A stretch of DNA of 64,000 nt, taken from contig NC_087112.1 in NCBI RefSeq assembly GCF_963855985.1, positions 6,574,501-6,638,500 on the forward strand, in the 5' to 3' direction. Below are positions 23,801-35,800 of this stretch, one piece after another. The stretch comes from Ostrinia nubilalis (Eukaryota > Arthropoda > Insecta > Lepidoptera > Crambidae). The position numbers were made by a program, and so were the translations under genes. Below the pieces are notes generated by a model that saw only the letters and a program-made list of their open reading frames with translations, did no database searches and had not been told where the DNA came from. The stretch's first letter is position 1. Each line of letters starts with the position of its first letter.

Positions 23801-26800
23801 GAGCATTGAATTTCGACGAATTTAGATATTATACTAGTAGTGACATTGAACTAGGAGATAGGTACGTAGGCAAGCATTTGTGGCAAAATATATCTGAAAA
23901 TTCTGAATAAGGGAAGATATCAATCAAGTACATAAATACAAAACTTTACGATCAATATTAGGAACATCATAACAGAAAAACTGTGACTCACTAAATTATT
24001 AAGGCCAATAAATTTTATCAATTAAAAACAAGGTTCACTTGTGATTAAGCCATCGCGCAATTCACCTGTCAATCACCGCTCCAATTGTTACTGGAGATAC
24101 GTCTCTACCTGAACAGATTTAGGGTCTATTATTGATTGCCAATTTTCTCTACTAGACACTCCTCTGTTCGAGAAAGGTTCGAGAGGTTAACAAACAAAAT
24201 AAAAACAAACATACTTCGTATTTAACCACTCTTCTCCCTAAATACGGCCACAGACTAATCCTTTTCACTTTCCTAAACGATGCACTTTTCGTCTTCAAAA
24301 CAGTTTGTATTTTTATCTTACAGGTATCCATTATTAATAATTACTATTACAACAAAATCACCACACGTCGCGCCGCGGCAGCGTATGTGCGAACACTGAT
24401 GGACTGATAACGCGATTTTGCACAAGATAATTGCTAATTGGTTTGAATTCCTCGCGTGACGTAGAGTTTGATAAGACGCTACTTTCGGTTTCGGTTTGCC
24501 GGATTAAAGACAGGTGGGTCTTAATTGTTTACTAGCTTTTGCCTGTGGTTTTGCTCGCGTTAAACTGTGGAAGCCCGTTTCAACCCCTTAGAGGATGAAA
24601 TTGGAACAACACTTTCTTAGGGGATGGCAAGTGTTAACGTTGACGTCATAAAGTTATTATTAGTGTATTTCAGCACAAACTGTTTAGTGACTTGAGCTGT
24701 TGCTAGAAAGGTAACAGACAGACAGAAAAGAGTTACTTTCATATAATGTTCTTCTGGTATTTTATCAGAGCTTGCAATCGTTTGCGCATAAAAGTATTAA
24801 TGTAATAATTGTGCAAATGATAAATTATTACGTTGTTATTTCATTCATTTCAAAAAACCAAGTAGGTATACTCATTATCATGTCATTTAGTCTCCATTGC
24901 AGGTACACAACTCTCTTCAGAGAAAAATTGGCCTACACTTTTAACATCAATTGGTCAGACGGTTTGGGGAGACTACATTCCTCACGCAAGCCAAATGGGT
25001 TAAGAACAGCATAGAATAGAATGGAATAGAATAAGCATAGTATACCCAGCAACCTGTGTTCTTCTGATTAATTTCGTTGCGGGTCCAATGACAGTTAAAT
25101 CTCCCTCGGGACAAACTTGACCTTCACTGGTTAGGTTTTTATTGGCGGTCAAGCTGTAGATCCTGGCTGCACAGGAGTTGCAGCGGTGGTAACGAGAGGT
25201 GGGCATAATCCCGTAACCGTATCTTCACAACATATAGCGGGCCTTTAGTATAATAGGCACTTACAAGGCAGATAAAATTATGTACCATCCTAGACTGCAT
25301 CTCACTTAACATCAGGTGCGACTGCGGTCAAATACCTGCCTTGTTATCCATGAAAAAAAGTTGTCTCTCTATGGCACAGTATGTCCAACACTGGGCCTCG
25401 TCAACTCACCCCGCTATCCGTGTCCCCACGGTGTAGATGTGGCATATCGGCCACCATGTGTATTTTCATATGCCCATCATGCCCAACAGTGGGCCTTGTC
25501 AACTTACCCCGCTATCTGTGTAGATGCGGCATATCGGCCACCATGTGTATACTCATATGCCCAACATGCCCAGCAGTGGACCTCGTCAACTTACCCCACT
25601 ATCCGTGTAGATGCGGCATATCGGCCACCATGTGTATAACTATACTCATATGCCCATCATGCCCAACAGTGGGCCTCGTTAACTTACCCCGCTATCCGTG
25701 TAGATGCGGCATATCGGCCACCATGTGTATACTCATATGCCCATCATGCCCAACAGTGGGCCTCGTCAACTTACCCCGCTATCCGTGTAGATGCGGCATA
25801 TCGGCCACCATGTGTATACTCATATGCCCATCATTCCCAACACTGGGCTATGTCAACTTACCCCGCTATCCGTGTAGATGCGGCATATCGGCCACCATGT
25901 GTATACTCATATGCCCATCATGCCCAACAGTGGGCCTTGTCAACTTACCCCGCTATCCGTGTAGATGCGGCATATCGGCCACCATGTGTATACTCATATG
26001 CCCATCATTCCCAACAGTGGGCCTCGTCAACTTACCCCGCTATCCGTGTCCCCACGGTGTAGATGCGGCATATCGGCCGCGATCATGTGAATCTGGTGGG
26101 CCGACTGCTGGACCCTCGCTACCATCGCTTCCACCTCGTTCTGGGTGTCGCATTGCAGGTGGTTGCTGTAATAGAGAATTGACCGATTAAAATATGAACA
26201 TCTGAAAGGTTAGAACAGCGGTTCCCAAACTTATTTTGTCTACTGCCCACTTTGAGAATAAATTCTTTTTAGCGCCCCCATTTGTAGTCGAGTGTCGAGT
26301 GCTCAGTCGGTGTCTAAGAGTCCTCCTAATAAATGACGCCTCCCAAGCCTCTACACAACGTCCCGATTTTTTTTCTGGGTCTCTTACCGCCCCCTTTTAA
26401 TCCTGCAGCGCCCACAAGGGGGCGTTATCGCCCACTTTGGGAAAGACTGGGTTAGAACATAAAAACAGGGGGCTTAGTCAACATCAAAAGTCGTCACTAG
26501 CGAGCGCGATAAAAAATGTATGAAAATTTTAGTTCTTGAAAGTTTCCGCTAGGGGCGCTGTGCAATCCGTCATACATTTAATGTCACTTTTTTACGCAGT
26601 CACTAGTGAAGTTTGCCCGCAGTCAATAGTCACTAGTGAAGGGTAGGTATGCAATTTCATGCAACTTTTTCCTCGAAAAAAAAAAGGTTCGCCTGGCGTT
26701 CCTATCATGAAGCCATAATTGCCAAATTATGGCGACAATCAAGCGGTCGCTTGGTTTTTAAATTAAGTGACCACTTGGAACGACATACTTCTTAATGCCT

Positions 26801-29800
26801 AGCCAATCCCTTGGGAATAAGCCTATGAGAACCAACACCAATATTACATTTTATCAAAATGTCTATAGAAATCAGAGAGAATAGAATAGAGCAATAATTG
26901 CTCACATCTATGATCAGCCCGACATTATAATAACAAGTAAGGGAAGATCAGTGTTTTTCTTTTTTTAAATCTGAAATTATAATAAAAAATCTTTTCCAAA
27001 TTAAAATATAGGAAATTGAATCCTATACCAACGTAATAAAGCTCACCTCATATCCATGTCGTGCCGTTCTCTCAGCGACATGGACCTCATCGGCCTGGTG
27101 AGAGCCAACATCTTCTCCGCACCCGCTGGACTCTTCTGGAGCAGTGTATTCCCGTAGATATCTGTACCTGGAAGAAGATAGTACAAGGTTCGGTTACTTG
27201 GAGGATGCAACAAAACTTCTAGGTTGATAATAATAAGGTCTTGGCTGAAAGAAGTTATGGATATCAGCAAGAGATAAAGTACAAGTGGCCATGGCAGAAA
27301 TCTATAATAGCTGCATTTCCGACAGCTGCAATATCTGGAGGATACCTCCCTCCGCTATTTACTGCACCCATCTCAACGAGAAGAAGATGCAAAACTCATT
27401 GGACCGAGTTCCTCCAGTCTCATTTTTCTGTAGCTATGCTATACACCAGAAGCTGTACCATTGATGATCATGATTAGGCCCATCTTGTAGACGCTTCGTT
27501 GTGGAATCTGTTTCCCTCGCCCCACTTTAATGGTGCTGGACTCCATAGCTTATCAGACCCTAAATTCCTTTTGTACTTATGCTAGTTTACCAGAAGCCTT
27601 ACCATTGACTAGCTGGCCATGATCAGGCCCGTCCTGCATTCTCCTCGCGGTGGAGTCAGCAGCTTTTGCCATCGCCGTGATGGCGCTAAACTTCTTCAGC
27701 AGCTGTCGCCGTCTAAACGCCCTTTGGATGGTGACCGCTGCCCTTCGAGCTCTAAGACCTCCGTACCGCCTCTCTAGGATCTCGACCTGCTTGTCCAGGA
27801 GATCTTGGGACATCTCATAACGGCTGTGGAAGCGATAAAGAGGGAATTAATACCTGGCATTATTTATAGGGAGTTTGGAATGAAGGTGTGGGGAGGGTAG
27901 TCTACTCTGCAGAAGGTTGAGGAGAACAATATTTGTGAATGAGGGTCTACTTTGCAAGAGGATGATGTGGAATCTTTTCTCTCTGTCAGTCATATCAGCA
28001 TCAGGTTAAGCGAATGAGACGGATTGAATGGCATTTTTATGAAGATCCGGTGGGTATTTTAACTTACTACTCACTTTCACGGGCATTAATGGATTCAAAT
28101 CTTATCATAGTCAGATTAGTGGCAGATAACTACTGTAGTGAAATTTTTTAAAGGTATACAACGTGTTATTGCTTAAATTAATAAATTGATAAAAAAAGCT
28201 TATTAAAAATTAATGTGTTAAGTCGATTCACTAATCGATTACATGTACACGTTTCTAAACAAACAAAAAGGTATTGCGTCAGTTCAATTACACGTTGTAC
28301 ATACTCATTTTGGATAGAGGTGTAGGTAATGCCGATATTGGACAAAAACATATTATGCTATCAAGTTATTAACAAATTATAACAAGTATTTAACTGTTAA
28401 TTAATCCTATTACAATTAATTGGTTCACATTTTCTGAATCATTAAATTGCATATTAGTTAAAATGTTTGTTTCATTAAATACACTCATTACATTAATTGA
28501 TTATGTTAGGTATGTAAAGTCATCATTCATTATATTTTATTGATGAATGTCTCGAACTAATATTTAGCATGATTTACGTGAAAGTTTACTAACTACTAGA
28601 AATTATTTGACAATACTAACTAATAGTCAGATTTAACAGAATTTGAGATGATCTATATTGTAGAAAGCGAATCAATTTAAACTAACTGATACATTATAAA
28701 AACTTTGTAATTTAAATTAGTTGTGTTTTAGTACATGCAGCATGGAGTTCAAAATATTAATGAATTAGAAAATCAAATCGTTCATCAGCTCAAGATTATT
28801 TGTTAAGCTTCAACCACACCAACGCGTGCAGATCGCCATTGCCGGCGCGATCATAGGCTAATGACAGGTCGCGCGGACTGTCATGGGTCGCGCGACCTGT
28901 CATGGGTCGCGCGACCTGGCATTGGCCTATGATCGCGCCAGCGATGGCGATCTGCACGCATTGGTGTGGTTGAAGCTTTTTAAGTATAACATGCCTTATT
29001 TTACTGTCAGTACCTATGAGTCAAACTAATAGAGGAAGTATTAGGTAGGGCAACGTCAGTAGGGATCGATTCTATTGTATGTTATAAACAAATTCTTTTC
29101 AATCGTTAGCTTGCCATACAGGATTTCGGTAGAAAGTAATATCCCATCAAAAACAATACTTGTCAAAAAAACCAAGTCTCGCAACTCAGTTGTTCTACGG
29201 TAAAAAGTTGTGAGATCCATGTAATACCAAGTCCAGGCCAGGAAATCTTTAACGTTTTACAGAAATTATTGACTTGGCCATCGCACTAAATAATTTAATT
29301 TACACGTGTTTTCATGCGATGGCCAAGTCAATATATTTATGTAAAACGTTAAAGATTTCCTGGCCTGGACTTGGTATTACATGGATCTCACAACTTTTTA
29401 CCGTAGAACAACTGAGTTGCGAGACTTGGTTTTTTTGACAAGTATTGTTTTTGATGGGATCTCATTTCTTTTTGTATTTTGTAGACAGCAGTTATGTATC
29501 TAGAAAACTGGACCGAAATTGAAAAATTTTACTCGACTTGGCGGTTGCACTACCGTGCCCCCAAATATTTTAGTTTTTCCTTGATTCATACACCAAACAC
29601 TACTTGTTGAGAGGGGCTATGTGTGGTCAATTAAAGGCTGACTCCAAATTACAATGAACATTTATTTTGAAAACGGACGGTCTTATATAGGAAAATATTT
29701 ACAATATTAGACAAGGACAAAACATATACCTATTTCACAGATAACATCTACAAACATTTTAGGGTGAGACAATAAAACGATTACCTACAAACATTATAAT

Positions 29801-32800
29801 AAACGGTCAGAGCGAGACAGAAGGAGAAAAGTATATCTATTTCACACTACACAAATATAAATAAGATGGAGGGTACACAAATTATTGATACTGAATTTAG
29901 AATGAGATAGCCTGAACTTACAAATACATCTGTTTCATACGACATGGAAATAACACTTAAAAGACGGTACACGAATATTAATTAATAAGCAAGATAGATA
30001 AGGACAGCAAGAAGTTAGTATAGGTTTGTTTCACACAACATAAATATTACACAAAAACAAGGGTACTTCAATAAATAAATAAAAACAGATTACCGACATA
30101 TTAAAATAAAAAGTCTAGTAGTAGTCTAGGGCAAAGCAGCTCTCATCGTCCAGTGCGGCGGTGCTGCCGGTATGATGCGGACGTATGTCATGTGGTGTCG
30201 CCACATAGCTCCCCCTCAAGCGAAGCGTACAACTGGTTTCACTATTCTTCCGGATCGTGTTCTCGTCGCGCTTGCAGTGATCTTCGGCCGGAGTCGATGC
30301 GCAGAAATACACTTTCGCAGGATTGGAGATCTTTGTGCACGAAAGTTTTAGTGTTGTGTCTTACTGGTTCAGCGGCTTTGAATTCGTTGATAGTGTGACG
30401 TAATCGTTCCACGTAGGTGTAGTCCATATTTTGTAGTGACGTCATCGGGGTGTTATTGAAGAAATCTCCCGGTAATCTTATGATAGTTCCGTAGGTCAGC
30501 TGTGCGGCGCTTACTCCGGTGTCTTGTCTTGTTGCAGCTCGTAGTCCCAGTAGAACGGTAGGTAAAGCGTCAAGCCATTTAGTGTTACGGCTGTTTAGGC
30601 TCGCAGTAAGGGCGGTCTTGAGAGTTCGGTGCCACCGTTCTACAATTCCATTGGACTGCGGATGATATGCGGTAGTTCTTGTCTTCTCTATGCCAAGTCG
30701 TTTAGTGAGTGATGTGAAAAGTTGGCTCTCGAACTGGCGTCCTTGGTCACTCGTCAGTGTAGAGGGACACCCAAATCGTGAGATCCATCCTTCGTAGACG
30801 TGTCTGGCTACTGTCTCGGCGGTTATCTCGTGCAGAGGTACGGCTTCTGGCCAACGGGTTGTGCGGTCTATCATTGTGAGTAGATATCTGTGGCCATGCT
30901 GTGAAGGCGGTAGTGGCCCGACGATATCGACGTGTAGGTGTTGAAATCTCTCAGTTGGTGGAAATGAGGTATAGTTGCTGCTGGTATGTCGATTTATCTT
31001 GGCCTTTTGACATGGTATGCACGCTTTGGTCCAGTTGCTGATGTCGGCGTTCATCGATGGCCAAAAGTATCTTTCAGTGAGCATTTTTCGGGTTGTGCGA
31101 ATGCCAGGATGACTTAAGTTGTGTATTGCGTTGTATGCTATACGTCGAAAGTCTTGAGGTAGATACGGCCTTACGTTTGCGGTAGATGTCTCACAGTAGA
31201 TACTTGCACTATTAGACATCGCAATTTTCTTGAAGTGTAGATTGTCTTGCTTCGTAAGTGTTGTTAAATTGCTGTCTTTTTGTTGTGCCAATGCAAGTTG
31301 ATCGTAGTCAATAGTACTCGGGCATGTTATGTCTTCTATGCGAGAGAGCGAGTCGGCAACAATGTTCTCTTTCCCACTTATGTGACGAATATCACTTGTG
31401 AACTCACTGATAAATAGTAGCTGGCGGGTACGACGTGGAGTTTCAGTGTCAGATGTTTTCTTCAGCAGGGCGTAAGTGATTGGCTTGTGGTCGGTGAATA
31501 TAGTGAGCTGCCTGCCTTCAAACATTTTGCGAAAATGTTTTACTGCCATGTAAATTGACAGTAGTTCTCGGTCGTACGTCGAGTATCGTTGTTGCGTATC
31601 GGAGAATTTCTTTGAAAAGTAGCCCAGTGGTTGCCACTTGTCATGCTGGTATTGTTGTAGCACAGCTCCGGCGCAGGTGTTAGATGCGTCACACATAAGT
31701 GCTATCGGTGCGTCGTATGCGGGATGCGCGAGTAAAGCTGCGGTTTGAAGGCTTACTTTACACGCTTCGAATGCTTGTGTAGCTTCATCAGTCCATACAA
31801 TCTTTGTTTTATCGTTTTTCTTGCTATTATGTAGGTACGCGTTCAGTGGAGCTTGTATAGATGCGGCTTGTGGTATGGCGTCTCTGTAGAAGTTGACAGT
31901 GCCGAGGAATCTTCTCAGTTCTTCGATAGTATTAGGGCGAGGGAATGCACTGATTGCACTCACTTTCTCATCAGGTGGTTTAATGCCGTGCTGTGACACC
32001 ATGTAGCCCAGAAACTTGACTTCTTCCTGGCCCAGTGTACATTTCGATGGATTGATAGTGATTCCGTATTCGTTCAGCTTACTCAACACGGTGCGCAGGT
32101 GGAGAATGTGGGCTTCTTCAGTTTCAGAACTGATCAAGACGTCATCAATGAATGGGAAAACGTAATCGAGCCCTTGTAGCACTTCATTTATGAACCGTTG
32201 AAAGGTTTGTCCGGCGTTCTTCAAACCTGGGCACATTCTCGGGAACTCAAACAGGCCGAAGGGAGTAATTATTGCTGTCTTCTCGATGTGTGCGCTGAAT
32301 ACTGGCAGTTGCTGGTAGGCTCTGTTGAGGTCTATGGTGGAGAATATCTTCTTTCCGTTGAGTTGATAGGTGAAGTCTTTAAGACGTGGCACAGGGTAGC
32401 GGTCAGGTTTAGTGGTAGCGTTGAGTCTTCTATAATCGCCGCATACCCTGATGTCACCGTTCTTCTTGGGCACTACGTGCAGTGCACTTGCCCACGGGCT
32501 TTTGCTCGGTCGGCATAGGCCCTGTTCCACCATGACCTCAAATTCTTTCTTCACAGCTGCGTAGCGATGAGGCGGAATGGGTCTTGCTTTGCAGTATAAT
32601 GGTGGTCCGGTTGTTTCTATATAATGCTCGACGCAGTGTTTCGGTGTTTCTTTCATTGTTGATATCCGAGTTATTTCAGGAAATTCAGCGAATATATCGT
32701 GATATTTCTGACTGCTGTCGATGCTTCGAATTGTTGGTGTAGGGTAGTTTGAAATCTTTGTCTTCACTGATAAGTTTGTGACTTCATCTCTGAGGCTTCT

Positions 32801-35800
32801 ACCCGCAATATCTACGAGTATCTTGTGATATTCTAAGAAATCAGCTCCAATTATCGGTTTGCTGACGGCGGCTATGATGAATTTCCATCTGAATGGACGA
32901 CGTAGGCCAAGGTCCAACTCGAGCGTCTTCTCACCGTAGGTAGGTATTATAGTGTTGTTAGCTGCATACAAATTGAACGTTGTAGGCTTCATTTGCTGGC
33001 TACTTCTTTTAGGAATGACGGAGATGTTCGCACCGGTGTCGATCAAAAACATCAGTTTTGTTTTCTTGTCGGTAACGAAAAGACGGTGTGATTGAACTCT
33101 AGCGCTGGTGCCCGTCTCTGCCAACGCTAATGCTAGTTTTCCGGCACATTTTTCTTCATGAATGTACAATTGTCTGCACATTTTCTTGCGTTGTGGCCAA
33201 ACTTGCGATGATAGTAGCAGTACGGCGAGTTGCTGGGCGTCTGGCTTCGGTTGCGGCTATTCGATCGAGATGCTTGCCGATTCTGTCTCCAGTTTCGATA
33301 GGGCGAACGTCCTCGTTGGTTATTGTGCGTCACTAGTTGCGTAATAGCTTCTGTAAGCTTGTCGATCTTGTCTTCTAACGCGTTGTATCTTGAAGATGAT
33401 GAGTGTGGACGGTCGATGGCGAAAACTTCTTGTTGTTGCGCATCATGTAGATGTTGACGATGATTATGTGGCAGCCGTCCCTCAGGGTTTGTGTTCATTT
33501 TGATGTATGATGTGTTCGGTAGGGGTCACCACTGTTGAGAGGGGCTATGTGTGGTCAATTAAAGGCTGACTCCAAATTACAATGAACATTTATTTTGAAA
33601 ACGGACGGTCTTATATAGGAAAATATTTACAATATTAGACAAGGACAAAACATATACCTATTTCACAGATAACATCTACAAACATTTTAGGGTGAGACAA
33701 TAAAACGATTACCTACAAACATTATAATAAACGGTCAGAGCGAGACAGAAGGAGAAAAGTATATCTATTTCACACTACACAAATATAAATAAGATGGAGG
33801 GTACACAAATTATTGATACTGAATTTAGAATGAGATAGCCTGAACTTACAAATACATCTGTTTCATACGACATGGAAATAACACTTAAAAGACGGTACAC
33901 GAATATTAATTAATAAGCAAGATAGATAAGGACAGCAAGAAGTTAGTATAGGTTTGTTTCACACAACATAAATATTACACAAAAACAAGGGTACTTCAAT
34001 AAATAAATAAAAACAGATTACCGACATATTAAAATAAAAAGTCTAGTAGTAGTCTAGGGCAAAGCAGCTCTCATCGTCCAGTGCGGCGGTGCTGCCGGTA
34101 TGATGCGGACGTATGTCATGTGGTGTCGCCACACTACTTATATTCCAAATTTGAAGCTTCTAGGTCTGCTAGAAGTGCCTTAGAATTTTGATGATCGGTG
34201 AGTCAGTGAGTCAGTCAGTGAGTGACAAAATGAAGTAACTTTGACCCGTTATAATTCTTAAACTACTGGTTCAAATTGAATGAAATTTTAAATATACCAT
34301 GTCTTTACAATGCCTGCATAGCTAATGAAAATTCAGCCTTCTAGTTTTATCCACAACGAAGTTACAGGCGGTCGAAAATGGCCTGAATTGCTTCGAGAAA
34401 AGGATGGTACGGCCGTGCCACTTTTTTGCTCGACTTGGTGGGGGCACTGCCGTGCCCCCAGATTCGATTCAAACCCCGTTGTAGCTGGTCTGTTGTGGTG
34501 ACGTGTGCCCCTTAACATAAGCATTCAGCTAGAGGAGTTAAAGGGACTTTTTTGAAAAAAAAAAAAGATACGGGAATTGCATGTAGTATCTACTTACCTC
34601 TGACTTTGTATTTATAAATAACGGTAAATTAATTTCAATGTACTACAGGCCACACTTCCAGCTACCCATTTCCGGTCATGTCGTCTCGTTATATCGCAAA
34701 GCATCGCCATTTGATGAGAGCGAGAGAAAAATCGGAAATGGGTAGCTGGAGTTGTGTCCTATTGTACATGTACATTCCCCAGCCCGTCCTTATTTTAATT
34801 TTAAAGGGTATAAAAAATAAAAAAGTCACAACAAGCAAGCTAACTTATGAAAAGAGAATATTAATAACATACATTTCATTCACTTTCATCAGCGAAAGAA
34901 GGATTTAGTGATATAGACAGTTACAATATTACTAGGGCCAAGGGTACACGAGACAGGCATTCCTGACATACCCTCTAGTCAATTTGCCCCTTTTTTGGGG
35001 CAAACTCGGGTCTTTTTGCGTCATCCCCGTTGTCCCCATGATGGAAACGTCTGTGCCACGCCTATGGAACAATTATTAACATAAACACACGCCGAAAAAC
35101 ATAACTGGACCCAAAATCTACTTAAAATTAATAACTTCATTGATACACCCTACTTTATGTTCAATTGGTAGGATACTCTTCTTACCAATACTGCTCGATT
35201 TGACGAAACTATGTAGGTAGGTAGGTACTTTTGTCTTTGTCACTCATACCAAAATTTCGGGTACAGTGAAAGAGACAGGTAGAGTGGGTTGAATACCTAT
35301 CGAACTCTTTAGCAAAATTGTAGAGTGTATTAGTGTTTTTCAGTGCAGAATTTATGTACAGATAGTGGTAACCATAATAAACAATTAATATTAGAACATA
35401 CAAAAAATATATTTACAAACATTATAAAATACAACATCCCGTCTACTTTCTGTAAATTAAAAAGAAAATTATGTTCGATAAAAAATAATATTTACAGTTA
35501 TTGAAGCCGGCTTTCTACTTCATTTTATTATTATATATTTTTATTTCTACTAATTATAATACAATGCCAGTAATTACACAGTTCGATTTTATTTATTAAC
35601 TAACGATTGTTATTTTAAATAAAAAAAATCATAAAACTGATTTTAATAACTTTTTTATATTGTCAATCAGTTAATGAAAATCCTTCACAACATAAATGAA
35701 GGTACTATGTTAAAATGAATAAGGTTTAGTATTGTACGGCAAACTAAATTTAGCAATACTATTTATAGCAATACCATATAATCAAATGTAATTGATGAAA

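Larger units (their letters stand above)
29605..34133 (-). mobile_element. Ty3/Gypsy LTR retrotransposon, recently inserted, gag-deleted
   Basis: A 4529-bp element on the minus strand. Two 601-bp LTRs (29605-30205, 33533-34133) read as identical, and the 5-bp target duplication CTACT lies at 29600-29604 and 34134-34138. A purine tract (GAGGGGGAGCTA on the element strand) precedes the 3' LTR. The pol frame is open for 979 codons. The gag frame begins 35 bp from the 5' LTR and holds only the linker and zinc-knuckle part, so the capsid region is missing. It lies in the 8.9-kb intron between exons b and c. Confidence 0.97.

Noticed and set aside
25385..26035. CRISPR-like regular array
   Set aside because: The units are whole tandem repeats with no variable spacers, the genome is eukaryotic, and each unit derives from an exon edge.
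25381..26190. A 269-codon plus-strand frame with a repeated cysteine-rich pattern ([18 protein letters not shown])
   Set aside because: It is the antisense of the 87-bp exon e array; 87 is a multiple of three, so the frame stays open automatically. No start context or splice support.
32198..32518. A 106-codon plus-strand frame
   Set aside because: Antisense to the reverse transcriptase of the Gypsy pol gene; no independent support.
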